Shown in pieces: positions 55,822 to 64,000 of a stretch of 64,000 nucleotides of DNA. Within the stretch, counting starts at the first letter, position 1. Every line of letters starts with the position of its first letter. The notes beneath the pieces are model-generated. The model ran no database searches. It was not told where the DNA came from and saw nothing but the letters and a program-made list of their open reading frames with translations. Origin of the DNA: Polycladomyces subterraneus. Lineage in GTDB: Bacteria > Bacillota > Bacilli > Thermoactinomycetales > JIR-001. The DNA lies in contig NZ_JANRHH010000047.1 of NCBI RefSeq assembly GCF_030433435.1, positions 177,782 through 241,781 of the forward strand. The letters are read 5' to 3'. Made by a program: the position numbers and the translations under genes.

Positions 55822-56748
55822 ATGAACATCGCCGTTCGATCCAACGATACCAATCTGATCGACACCAACGGATTGTCCCGAAGCGAGTTGATGGACATTT
55901 TGGAACGGGCTCGTTTTTACGAAAACCAAAAGGGGATGGTACCGCCGCGTTATCTCGGGCGGTTTGCCGCCAACCTGTTTTTCGAACCGAGCACGCGGAC
56001 GCGGTTTTCCTTTGAGGTAGCGGAGAAACGTCTGGGCTTGGAAGTGTTGAATTTCTCGGAGGAAACTTCCAGCACCGTTAAGGGAGAAACATTGGCCGAC
56101 ACGTTGAAAACCTTGGCTGCCATCGGAGTGGAAGTGGCGGTGATCCGTCATAGCCAGTCCGGGATCGCAGAAGAAATGGTCAAACAAAACAACGGTGTCC
56201 GATTGGTCAATGCCGGAGACGGCCACAATGCCCATCCGACCCAGGCACTGCTGGATCTCTACACTTTGCACAAACACTTCGGAGATTTGAACGGATTGCG
56301 TGTGGCCATCATCGGCGACTTGCGCCACAGCCGGGTAGCGCGTTCCAATCTGTGGTCGCTGACCACGATGGGAGCCGAGGTGGTGTTCAGCGGACCAGAA
56401 ACGATGCGGGCGCCGGATCTGGAAGAACACGCGCCGTATCTGCCGATCGACGAAGCGATTGCACAGGCAGATGCCGTGATGATGCTCCGGGTGCAACTGG
56501 AGCGGCACCGCGAACGGTTGTTTACCACTAGAGAAGCATACCATCAGCATTACGGACTGACGTTGGAGCGGTTTGCACGCATGCGGGATCATGCGGTGAT
56601 CCTGCACCCCGGACCGGTCAACCGGGATGTGGAGTTGGCGGACGAGCTGGTGGAGCATCCGCGCTCCAAGGTGTTTGAGCAGATGAAGAATGGCGTATGG
56701 GTTCGCATGGCGGTGTTGGAACGTGTTCTAGAAGGGGGAAATCTGTGA
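55822..56748 (+). CDS. pyrB: Aspartate carbamoyltransferase catalytic subunit
   Basis: This 308-residue protein condenses carbamoyl phosphate and aspartate. The carbamoyl-phosphate motif [12 protein letters not shown] is present, with [22 protein letters not shown] and [15 protein letters not shown]. No pyrI regulatory chain is nearby, as is usual in Bacillota. RBS GAGGAGGGGAG precedes ATG 55822. The stop overlaps the pyrC start (TGATG). Confidence 0.96.
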   Translation: MNIAVRSNDTNLIDTNGLSRSELMDILERARFYENQKGMVPPRYLGRFAANLFFEPSTRTRFSFEVAEKRLGLEVLNFSEETSSTVKGETLADTLKTLAAIGVEVAVIRHSQSGIAEEMVKQNNGVRLVNAGDGHNAHPTQALLDLYTLHKHFGDLNGLRVAIIGDLRHSRVARSNLWSLTTMGAEVVFSGPETMRAPDLEEHAPYLPIDEAIAQADAVMMLRVQLERHRERLFTTREAYHQHYGLTLERFARMRDHAVILHPGPVNRDVELADELVEHPRSKVFEQMKNGVWVRMAVLERVLEGGNL

Positions 56749-58052
56749 TGAACCACATCCTGCTGAAAAACGGACGGATCTTGGATGAGAAAACGGGGGA
56801 AATGGCTCCGGCGGATGTGCGGATTGAAAACGGCGTGATTGCGGCCGTCGGTCGGGAGTTGCCGGAGTCGGGTGCGGAGACGGTCGATGTGGCCGGACGG
56901 CTGATTGTGCCCGGATTGATCGATATGCATGTCCATTTGCGCGAACCGGGGTTCGAACATAAGGAAACGATCGCGACGGGAACGGCTGCAGCGGCCAGAG
57001 GCGGCTTTACGACGGTGGCCTGCATGCCCAACACACGGCCGGTGGCGGATTCCCCCGAAGTGATCGGTCGCATCCGCGAGACGGCGCACCGGGAGGGACG
57101 GGTGCGTGTCCTGCCCATCGCCGCAATTACCAAACGGGAGCTGGGTGAAGAGTTGACCGATTTTGCCGCTTTGAAGGAAGCGGGTGCGATCGCCTTGTCC
57201 GACGACGGTGTGGGTGTGCAGAGCGCCCGCATGATGAAACAAGCGATGGCGTGGGCGTGCGAGCTGGACCTGCCCATCGTCGCCCATTGCGAAGACAATT
57301 CACTGGCCAAGGGTGGTTGCGTCCATGACGGGATCTTCGCCGCCAAACTCGATCTTCCCGGTATTCTCGGATCGGCCGAAGCGGTGCATGTCGCCCGGGA
57401 TATCGTCTTGGCCGAGGATACGGGGGTCCATTACCACGTGTGCCATATCAGTGCCAAAGCGTCGGTCGATCTCGTCCGGATGGCCAAACAAAAAGGGTTG
57501 CGCGTAACGGCGGAAGTGACGCCGCATCATCTGCTCCTGAGCGACGAAGACATTCCGGGGCCGGACCCGATGTATAAAATGAATCCTCCTCTGCGCTCCG
57601 CCGAAGATCGGGCCGCATTGCTGGAAGCGCTGAAAGACGGCACGATCGACATCATTGCCACCGACCACGCTCCGCATACGGCGGAAGAAAAGGCGATGGG
57701 CATCCGGCAGGCACCGTTCGGGATCGTCGGGCTGGAAACAGCGTTTCCGCTGCTATATACCCGACTGGTGTTGACTGGTCATCTGACCTTGGCACAGCTG
57801 GTGGAGAAATTGACGCGCCGTCCGGCGGAATTGTTCGGTTTGCCCTGGGGAAGGCTGGCTGAAGGACAAACCGCGGACATCACTGTGATCGACTTGGATG
57901 AAGAAAGGACGATCGATCCGGACAACTTCGTCTCCAAAGGGAAAAACACACCGTTTGCCGGGTGGAGGGCCAAAGGATGGCCTGTCTTGACCTTGGTGAA
58001 GGGACGTGTGGCGTGGCGCGAGTCGGTTGATTTGGTGCGAAACGGGCAGTGA
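56748..58052 (+). CDS. pyrC: Dihydroorotase (class I)
   Basis: This 434-residue amidohydrolase has the metal motif [15 protein letters not shown], the [12 protein letters not shown] segment, HCED, and the late [10 protein letters not shown]. It closes carbamoyl-aspartate to dihydroorotate. ATG 56748 overlaps the pyrB stop; the longer frame lies within pyrB. Confidence 0.96.
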   Translation: MNHILLKNGRILDEKTGEMAPADVRIENGVIAAVGRELPESGAETVDVAGRLIVPGLIDMHVHLREPGFEHKETIATGTAAAARGGFTTVACMPNTRPVADSPEVIGRIRETAHREGRVRVLPIAAITKRELGEELTDFAALKEAGAIALSDDGVGVQSARMMKQAMAWACELDLPIVAHCEDNSLAKGGCVHDGIFAAKLDLPGILGSAEAVHVARDIVLAEDTGVHYHVCHISAKASVDLVRMAKQKGLRVTAEVTPHHLLLSDEDIPGPDPMYKMNPPLRSAEDRAALLEALKDGTIDIIATDHAPHTAEEKAMGIRQAPFGIVGLETAFPLLYTRLVLTGHLTLAQLVEKLTRRPAELFGLPWGRLAEGQTADITVIDLDEERTIDPDNFVSKGKNTPFAGWRAKGWPVLTLVKGRVAWRESVDLVRNGQ

Positions 58053-58075
58053 GTTCAAGAAGTGGAGGGAAACAG

Positions 58076-59176
58076 ATGAAGGCACGATTGTTGCTGGAAG
58101 ATGGAACGTGGATGGAAGGGGTCTCTTTCGGCGCCACGGGCGAGACAGTGGGCGAAGTGGTGTTTACGACTGGAATGAGCGGATACCAGGAAGTGTTGAC
58201 CGATCCCTCGTACTGCGGGCAGATCGTGACAATGACATTCCCGTTGATCGGCAATTATGGGATCAACCGTGACGACATGGAAACCCTGCGCCCGTTTGTC
58301 CGGGGGTTCATCGTGCGGGAATACGCGGAACACCCCAGCAACTGGCGGTGTGAGACAGCGATTGACGATTGGCTGAAAGAATGGGGCATCATCGGGATTG
58401 CTGGCGTGGATACCCGGATGCTAACGCGTAAGATCCGCGTGCACGGCACGATGAAAGGACTGATCAGCACGGGGAATGAGCCGATCGAAGTGTTGCAGGA
58501 ACGGCTGAATGTGCCGCTTCGTCGTGACCAGGTGGCCCAGGTGAGTACCAAAAGTATCTATACGGCTCCAGGTTATGGTAAACGGGTCGTGCTGATGGAT
58601 TTCGGTGCGAAATATGGCATCCAGCGGGAATTGGTGCGGCGGAATTGCGATGTGATTGTAGTTCCGTGGAACACGACGGCCGAGGAAATCGACCGTTTCC
58701 ATCCGGACGGTATTTTGCTCTCCAACGGCCCAGGTGACCCCAAAGATGTGCCGGAGGCGGTGGAGACCGTTCGACGCCTGTTAGGTCGCTATCCGATCTT
58801 CGGCATCTGCCTGGGACACCAACTGCTGGCGTTGGCCTGCGGTGCGGATACGGTCAAGATGAAGTTTGGTCACCGGGGTTGCAACCATCCGGTGAAGGAA
58901 CTGGCCACCGGAAAAACAGTCATTACCTCACAAAACCACGGCTACACTGTGCGCGCCGAATCGTTGGCGGGTACCGGCCTGGAAGTGACGCACATCGCGC
59001 TGAATGACGGAACGGTGGAAGGGTTGCGTCACACGGTATACCCGGCATTTTCGGTGCAATACCACCCGGAAGCAGCACCCGGACCGGTCGATCCCAACTA
59101 CCTGTTCGACCAGTTTCTCGACTTGATGGAGACACACCGCCAACGAGCGAGCAAGGAGGGAATACAGCATGCCTAA
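58076..59176 (+). CDS. pyrAA: Carbamoyl-phosphate synthase small (glutaminase) subunit
   Basis: This 366-residue protein has an N-terminal CPSase domain ([33 protein letters not shown]) and a class I glutamine amidotransferase domain with the nucleophile Cys in [14 protein letters not shown] and the His/Glu pair in QYHPEA. It supplies ammonia to the large subunit. ATG 58076 follows TGGAGGG. It overlaps pyrAB by eight bases. Confidence 0.96.
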   Translation: MKARLLLEDGTWMEGVSFGATGETVGEVVFTTGMSGYQEVLTDPSYCGQIVTMTFPLIGNYGINRDDMETLRPFVRGFIVREYAEHPSNWRCETAIDDWLKEWGIIGIAGVDTRMLTRKIRVHGTMKGLISTGNEPIEVLQERLNVPLRRDQVAQVSTKSIYTAPGYGKRVVLMDFGAKYGIQRELVRRNCDVIVVPWNTTAEEIDRFHPDGILLSNGPGDPKDVPEAVETVRRLLGRYPIFGICLGHQLLALACGADTVKMKFGHRGCNHPVKELATGKTVITSQNHGYTVRAESLAGTGLEVTHIALNDGTVEGLRHTVYPAFSVQYHPEAAPGPVDPNYLFDQFLDLMETHRQRASKEGIQHA

Positions 59177-62100
59177 AGATCCCAGCCTGAAAAAAATTCT
59201 CGTCATCGGTTCCGGTCCTATCGTCATCGGTCAGGCGGCGGAATTCGACTACGCAGGAACGCAAGCGTGCCGTGCGCTGAAAGAGGAAGGGTTGGAAGTG
59301 GTGTTGGTCAATTCCAACCCGGCGACGATCATGACCGACACGGAAATGGCGGACAAGGTGTACATCGAGCCGATTACACCTGAATTTTTGATTCAAGTGA
59401 TCCGCAAAGAGCGCCCGGACGGGCTATTGCCGACTCTGGGCGGACAGACCGGACTGAACATGGCGGTTGAACTGGCCAAGCGGGGCGTGTTGGAAAAAGA
59501 GGGTGTCCGCTTGTTGGGAACGGAACTGCACGCGATCACGTGTGCGGAAGACCGGGAGCAGTTCCGGGCATTGATGAAGGAGATCGGCGAACCGGTGCCG
59601 GAAAGTGAAATCGTTCACTCGGTGGAAGAAGCGGTCCGTTTCGCCGGTGAGACCGGCTACCCGGTGATTGTGCGGCCGGCGTATACACTGGGCGGCACGG
59701 GAGGCGGAATCGCCCATTCGGAAGCGGAACTGCGAGAAATCGTGGAAAATGGACTGCGCTACAGCCCTATTCACCAGTGCCTGATCGAAAAGAGTATCGC
59801 CGGCTACAAGGAGATCGAATATGAAGTGATGCGTGACGCGGCCGACCACAGCATCGTTGTCTGCAACATGGAAAACTTCGATCCTGTCGGCGTCCACACT
59901 GGCGACAGCATCGTGTTTGCGCCCACGCTTACGCTGGCCGACCGCGAGGTGCAGATGTTGCGGTCGTCCGCGCTCAAGATCATCCGGGCGCTGGATATTC
60001 GCGGAGGCTGCAACGTGCAGTTTGCACTCGATCCGCACAGCTTCCAATATTACGTGATCGAAGTGAACCCGCGTGTGAGCCGCTCCAGCGCACTCGCGTC
60101 CAAAGCGACCGGTTATCCCATCGCCCAGATCGCAGCCAAGATCGCCATCGGCTACACGCTGGACGAGTTGAAAAACCCGGTCACTGGACAAACATACGCG
60201 TGTTTCGAACCGACGCTGGACTATGTGGTCTGCAAAATCCCGCGTTGGCCGTTTGACAAATTCACCTCTGCCAACCGGAAGCTGGGCACGCAGATGAAAG
60301 CGACCGGCGAAGTGATGGCCATCGGCCGTACAGTGGAGGAGTCTTTGCTCAAAGCAGTCCGTTCGCTGGAAATCGGCATGGAAGACCTGGAGTTGCCAAG
60401 TGCGGCTCTCTTGACCCGCGAACAATTGGAAGAGCGATTGGTCCAACCGGATGATGAGCGATTGTTCCTCCTGGCGGAATGGTTGCGACGCGGGTACGGG
60501 TTGGAGCAAGCGGCGGAACTGACGCGCATCGACCGGTTCTTCCTGCACAAGATCGAAAACCTGGTCCGTTTCGAACGGGAGGTGCGTGAGCGTGGCTCGC
60601 TGGATGAGGACATGTTGCGGCAAGCCAAGCGGATGGGCTGGACCGACCGGACATTGGCCCGCTGGTGCGGGATGCAGGCAGAGGAAGTGCGCAGGCTTCG
60701 CAAAAAGTGGGGGATTCTGCCGGTGTACAAGATGGTGGACACCTGCGCGGCCGAATTTACGGCCGAGACGCCGTACTATTACTCTACCTACGAGCAGGAA
60801 GACGAAGTGGTGCTCAGCGGCAAACGGTCAGTGCTGGTACTCGGTTCCGGGCCGATCCGCATCGGTCAAGGCGTCGAGTTTGACTACGCCACGGTGCACG
60901 CCATCAAAGCATTGCGCGAAGCGGGGATAGAGGCGGTGATTCTGAACAACAACCCGGAAACGGTCTCTACCGACTTCAACATCTCCGATCGCTTGTACTT
61001 TGAACCGCTGCACATCGAAGACGTGTTACATGTCATCGACAAAGAGCAACCGATGGGCGTCATCGTACAATTCGGCGGACAAACGGCACTCAACCTGGCG
61101 CGTCATCTGGAAAAAGCGGGGGTTCCGATTCTGGGGACGCCGCTGGCGGAGATCGACCGGGCTGAGGACCGGGAAAAATGTGAGCAATTGCTGGCGTCGA
61201 TCGGCGTGCCGCAACCGCCTGGCTATGCTGTCACCTCTACGGAGGAAGCGATGGAAAAAGCGAAAGAAATCGGCTTCCCCATGTTGGTGCGTCCCTCGTA
61301 TGTGTTGGGTGGTCGAGCGATGGAGATCGTGTACAGCGAGAAGGAGCTCGTTTCCTACATGTCGGAAGCGGTCAAAGTCAACCCGGAACACCCGGTACTG
61401 ATGGACCGCTACCTCAGGGGGAAAGAGCTGGAAGTGGACGCCATCGCCGACGGTGAAACGGTCTTGATCCCCGGTATTATGGAGCACATCGAGCGGGCGG
61501 GCGTTCATTCAGGTGATTCAATCGCCATCTATCCGGCCCAATCGATCACCGCATCGCAAAAAGAGCGACTGATCGAGATTACCACCCAGATTGCCCGTGC
61601 CCTTCAGATTCGCGGACTGGTCAATATCCAGTTTGTTTTACACCAAGACGATCTCTACGTGCTGGAAGTCAACCCGCGCGCTTCGCGGACGGTACCGTTC
61701 CTGAGCAAAGTGACGGGAATCCCGATGGCACAGGTAGCCACGCGCGTCATGTTGGGTGAATCACTGGCTGATCAGGGATACCCGAGCGGATTGTGGCCGG
61801 AGACCGGAGAGGTGGCTGTCAAGGTGCCAGTCTTCTCCTTCGCCAAACTGCGTCGCGTTGATGTGACGCTGGGGCCTGAGATGAAATCGACCGGCGAAGT
61901 GATGGGACGGGATCGCGACGCGGCACGAGCCATCTACAAGGGATTGTTGGCCGCTGGCATTTCGCTTCCACAATTCGGTACCGTCGTCGTCACCATCAGC
62001 GATAAGGATAAGGAGGAGGCACTCCCATTGATCCGCCGTTTCTCCGACCTAGGATACCGATTGGTGGCCACACACGGCACGGCGGACATGCTGGAGCGGG

Positions 62101-62393
62101 AAGGTTTGCCCGTAACACGGGTGAACAAGATCAAGGAAGGTTCACCGCACATCGTCGACCTGATCCGTCGGGGCGAAGCCGATTTGGTCGTCAACACGTG
62201 GACGCGCGGCAAAACGCCGCAACGTGACGGGTTCCGCATCCGGCGCGAAGCGGTGGAACACGGCATTGCCTGCCTCACGTCGCTGGATACGGTGGAAGCG
62301 CTCCTCACCACGCTGGAGTCGATCTACCTGACTGCGGACCCGATCGGTCAGCCGGTGACGGGTCGGAAGAAAATGGGTGTGCTGGTGGGCTAA
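59169..62393 (+). CDS. pyrAB: Carbamoyl-phosphate synthase large subunit
   Basis: This 1074-residue protein has two homologous ATP-grasp halves: the first from [18 protein letters not shown] with [12 protein letters not shown], the second from [18 protein letters not shown] with [14 protein letters not shown]. It ends with a C-terminal MGS-like regulatory domain (residues about 930-1074, [15 protein letters not shown]). It makes carbamoyl phosphate for pyrimidines. Whether an arginine-specific paralogue exists cannot be told from this window. Confidence 0.96.
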   Translation: MPKDPSLKKILVIGSGPIVIGQAAEFDYAGTQACRALKEEGLEVVLVNSNPATIMTDTEMADKVYIEPITPEFLIQVIRKERPDGLLPTLGGQTGLNMAVELAKRGVLEKEGVRLLGTELHAITCAEDREQFRALMKEIGEPVPESEIVHSVEEAVRFAGETGYPVIVRPAYTLGGTGGGIAHSEAELREIVENGLRYSPIHQCLIEKSIAGYKEIEYEVMRDAADHSIVVCNMENFDPVGVHTGDSIVFAPTLTLADREVQMLRSSALKIIRALDIRGGCNVQFALDPHSFQYYVIEVNPRVSRSSALASKATGYPIAQIAAKIAIGYTLDELKNPVTGQTYACFEPTLDYVVCKIPRWPFDKFTSANRKLGTQMKATGEVMAIGRTVEESLLKAVRSLEIGMEDLELPSAALLTREQLEERLVQPDDERLFLLAEWLRRGYGLEQAAELTRIDRFFLHKIENLVRFEREVRERGSLDEDMLRQAKRMGWTDRTLARWCGMQAEEVRRLRKKWGILPVYKMVDTCAAEFTAETPYYYSTYEQEDEVVLSGKRSVLVLGSGPIRIGQGVEFDYATVHAIKALREAGIEAVILNNNPETVSTDFNISDRLYFEPLHIEDVLHVIDKEQPMGVIVQFGGQTALNLARHLEKAGVPILGTPLAEIDRAEDREKCEQLLASIGVPQPPGYAVTSTEEAMEKAKEIGFPMLVRPSYVLGGRAMEIVYSEKELVSYMSEAVKVNPEHPVLMDRYLRGKELEVDAIADGETVLIPGIMEHIERAGVHSGDSIAIYPAQSITASQKERLIEITTQIARALQIRGLVNIQFVLHQDDLYVLEVNPRASRTVPFLSKVTGIPMAQVATRVMLGESLADQGYPSGLWPETGEVAVKVPVFSFAKLRRVDVTLGPEMKSTGEVMGRDRDAARAIYKGLLAAGISLPQFGTVVVTISDKDKEEALPLIRRFSDLGYRLVATHGTADMLEREGLPVTRVNKIKEGSPHIVDLIRRGEADLVVNTWTRGKTPQRDGFRIRREAVEHGIACLTSLDTVEALLTTLESIYLTADPIGQPVTGRKKMGVLVG

Positions 62394-62438
62394 ATCCGGC
62401 ACACCCGGAGAATATCAGATTCGGAAAGGAGACATCCG

Positions 62439-63182
62439 ATGACAGCTTCAACCGGCCAATCCGTTCCCACCATCATCATCGCACTGGACTTGCCGACGCA
62501 GGATGCGGCCGAATCGTTCCTGTCACGGTGGCCCAGGGAGAAACGTCCGTTTCTCAAAGTGGGCATGCAGTTGTTTTACGCCACGGGTCCCGCATGGGTG
62601 GCCAGATTGAAAGAGCGGGGGTATCCGGTGTTTCTCGATCTGAAATTGCACGATATTCCCCATACTGTTTATCATGCCGTGAAATCTGTCGCCAACCTGG
62701 GAGTGGATATGCTCACCCTCCATGTGGGAGGCGGCGTCTCCATGATGGCCGCGGCGCGGGAAGCGGCAGAGGCGTCTGGAGCGGGCACCATGCGGTTGGT
62801 CGGCGTCACCCAACTCACATCCACTGATCGCCGGACGATGAACGAGGAGATCGGCATTCCGGGCACAGTGGGGGATTGCGTCCGGCGATATGCGGGGCTG
62901 GCTGCCCAAGCGGGCCTGCACGGGGTGGTTTGTTCCGGTTGGGAAGTGCCGATGGTCAAACAAGCCATGCGGGAAGCGAGCGTGGAAGGGATCGCGGTGG
63001 TGCCCGGCATCCGGCCACAGGGGGTAGCATCCGATGACCAGAAACGGGTGATGACACCGGAGCAGGCAGTACAGAACGGCGCTGATTATTTGGTGGTAGG
63101 CCGGGCTGTTTTGCGAGCGGATGATCCGGTGCGCGCATACGAACAGATCCAACAGGATATCACAAAAGCGAGGAGGATATGA
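62439..63182 (+). CDS. pyrF: Orotidine-5'-phosphate decarboxylase
   Basis: This 247-residue TIM-barrel enzyme forms UMP from OMP. The catalytic motif DLKLHDIPHTV is present, with IIIALDLPT at the start and the phosphate loop PGIRPQG and VVGRAV. RBS GGAAAGGAG before ATG 62439. It follows pyrAB directly. In B. subtilis pyrK and pyrD would come between, and both are absent here. Confidence 0.96.
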   Translation: MTASTGQSVPTIIIALDLPTQDAAESFLSRWPREKRPFLKVGMQLFYATGPAWVARLKERGYPVFLDLKLHDIPHTVYHAVKSVANLGVDMLTLHVGGGVSMMAAAREAAEASGAGTMRLVGVTQLTSTDRRTMNEEIGIPGTVGDCVRRYAGLAAQAGLHGVVCSGWEVPMVKQAMREASVEGIAVVPGIRPQGVASDDQKRVMTPEQAVQNGADYLVVGRAVLRADDPVRAYEQIQQDITKARRI

Positions 63183-63184
63183 CG

Positions 63185-63763
63185 ATGGCGTGGGATGTAC
63201 GTGAAGCCATTCAGCGGACGGGCGTGTTGAAAGAAGGCCATTTCCTTCTCTCCTCCGGCCGGCACAGCGCCCAATACATGCAGTGCGCACAATTGTTGCA
63301 ACACCCGGAGGAGGCGGAGCAGGCTGGAAGGGCACTGGCCAATCTGTTTCGGGATGAAAAGGTGGATTTGGTGATCGGACCGGCGTTGGGCGGTGTGATC
63401 ATCGCCCACGAAGTGGCGCGGGCACTCGGGGTACGGTGTCTGTTCGCCGAACGACAAAACGGGGAAATGACTCTGCGCCGTGGCTTCAAAATCCAACCCG
63501 GCGAGCGTGTTCTTATCGTCGAAGACGTAGTGACCACGGGCGGATCGGTGATGGAAGTGGTGCGTCTGGTTCAAGCGGCGGGCGGACGGGTGGTCGGGAT
63601 CGGCTCCATCGTCGACCGTAGTGGCGGCAGCACTCCGTTTGACGTGCCGTATCGGGCGTTGCTGCCGTATGAAATCCCCAGCTACAATCCAGAGGCATGC
63701 CCGTTGTGCAAGGAAGGCATCCCCGCGATCAAACCGGGCAGTCGCATGGTCAAGGCGGGGTGA
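63185..63763 (+). CDS. pyrE: Orotate phosphoribosyltransferase
   Basis: This 192-residue enzyme joins orotate and PRPP. The PRPP loop VLIVEDVVTTGGSVMEV is clear, along with SGRHSAQYMQCAQLLQ and FAERQNGEMTLRRGF. AGGAGG (63171-63176) is eight bases before ATG 63185 but only two before ATG 63179, so 63185 is preferred. It is the last gene of the operon and of the window. Confidence 0.95.
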   Translation: MAWDVREAIQRTGVLKEGHFLLSSGRHSAQYMQCAQLLQHPEEAEQAGRALANLFRDEKVDLVIGPALGGVIIAHEVARALGVRCLFAERQNGEMTLRRGFKIQPGERVLIVEDVVTTGGSVMEVVRLVQAAGGRVVGIGSIVDRSGGSTPFDVPYRALLPYEIPSYNPEACPLCKEGIPAIKPGSRMVKAG

Positions 63764-63774
63764 GAAGGAAAGTG

Positions 63775-63798
63775 GGGGAGAACACGGATGTTCTCCCC
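63775..63798 (+). terminator. Hairpin after pyrE
   Basis: GGGGAGAAC and GTTCTCCCC around ACGGAT, without a T run. Termination may be assisted by the repeat hairpin that follows. Confidence 0.5.
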
Positions 63799-63831
63799 AG
63801 GGTGTTGACTAAAAACTGTCATGAAGAGTAG

Positions 63832-63896
63832 GAAACCGTTTCCCGGCATTAGCGCCAGGTTACAGAGCGAAGGCGGGAAACGGCTTTCCACGAGGT
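63832..63896 (+). repeat. Palindromic repeat family (about 60 bp), copy 3
   Basis: AAACCGTTTCCC and GGGAAACGGCTTT enclose GGCATTAGCGCCAGG and CAGAGCGAAGG. It is followed by CAGCAGTCT, as in the copy at 7670. The flanks ACTAAAAACTGTCA (63809-63822) and TGTCAGCAGTCTTTTT (63899-63914) are weak inverted repeats, so the mobile unit may extend to about 63805-63915. Confidence 0.6.
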
Positions 63897-63915
63897 TTTG
63901 TCAGCAGTCTTTTTC

Positions 63916-64000
63916 TTGACACTCCACACGGCTAAAGCCGTGGGATTCTTGAGTGGTAAAAGCCCTCAGTCCATTTCTGTTTCGAGCAACCCTCAAGCTA
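63916..64000 (-). mobile_element. End of an IS200/IS605-family element (right-end type), continuing beyond the window
   Basis: TTGACACTCC is followed by the hairpin CACGGCT-AA-AGCCGTG (63927-63942) and GGATTCTTGAG. Read on the minus strand this is the GAATCCCACGGCTTTAGCC...GAGTGTCAA pattern, shown with a gap, that typifies right ends of IS605-group elements carrying tnpB. The element body, if present, lies to the right of the window. Confidence 0.6.

Noticed and set aside
54952..56658. Minus-strand open frame of 568 codons
   Set aside because: It runs antisense across the pyrP end, attenuator 3 and pyrB and has no recognisable domain.

Overview
The window reads as one continuous stretch of chromosome from an endospore-forming member of the Bacillota (class Bacilli). 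The main evidence is gene order. It holds rsfA, ylbP, panE, bshC, the mraZ to ftsZ division and cell-wall (dcw) cluster, spoIIGA-sigE-sigG, ylmC to ylmH, divIVA, a T-box leader with ileS, an ylyA/yteA-type gene, lspA, rluD and the pyr operon. This is the order of the Bacillus subtilis ylb/yll/ylm/pyr region, with insertions. The fairly GC-rich sequence, frequent GTG/TTG starts and bacillithiol gene bshC would suit the Thermoactinomycetaceae, but that family placement is inference. Almost all genes lie on the + strand; the four minus-strand genes are small singletons.

Layout. 1-5.1 kb is a sulfur and thiol module: a partial CcdA, two rhodaneses, a CsoR-family repressor with the residue pattern of the persulfide sensor CstR, an IscA/HesB-like protein, a ResA-like thioredoxin, CysK and a MidA-type methyltransferase. 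5.2-8.3 kb holds a DUF2626 protein, a crotonase-fold enzyme, RsfA and the YlbP acetyltransferase. 8.5-13.6 kb is a five-gene acyl-CoA carboxylase / HMG-CoA lyase operon in B. subtilis yngH-yngHB-yngG-yngF-yngE order, predicted to carry 3-methylcrotonyl-CoA (leucine breakdown) to acetyl-CoA and acetoacetate. It sits between ylbP and panE, which adjoin in B. subtilis. 14-19.8 kb holds panE, an MFS transporter, bshC and ahcY.

19.9-39.1 kb is the dcw cluster: mraZ, rsmH, ftsL, pbpB, spoVD, murE, murF, mraY, murD, spoVE/ftsW, murG, murB, murA, divIB, ftsA, ftsZ. A minus-strand SDR gene follows, then the sporulation operon spoIIGA-sigE and sigG (40.1-42.7 kb), with a recognisable Spo0A-type promoter and an RBS-sequestering hairpin before sigG. 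42.9-47.2 kb holds ylmC, pgeF, ylmE, sepF, ylmG, ylmH and an enlarged divIVA. A T-box controls ileS (47.3-50.4 kb). DUF5665, yteA-like, lspA and rluD lead into the pyrimidine operon pyrR-pyrP-pyrB-pyrC-pyrAA-pyrAB-pyrF-pyrE (53.4-63.8 kb). That operon has a strong promoter and three PyrR-type attenuators but no pyrK or pyrD.

Beyond the conserved genes, the most notable signals are: (1) a MITE-like repeat of about 170 bp whose copies lie just after stop codons of operon-terminal genes; (2) a second, palindromic repeat family of about 60 bp; (3) an IS200/IS605-type end hairpin at the extreme right edge, with the element's genes beyond the window; (4) a CstR-like repressor with a matching operator; (5) a pyrR whose only well-placed start appears to be ATC; and (6) specific sporulation promoters (sigma-F for rsfA, Spo0A/sigma-A for spoIIGA, sigma-E-like for ylmC). 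I found no CRISPR array, tRNA, rRNA, prophage or defence system.
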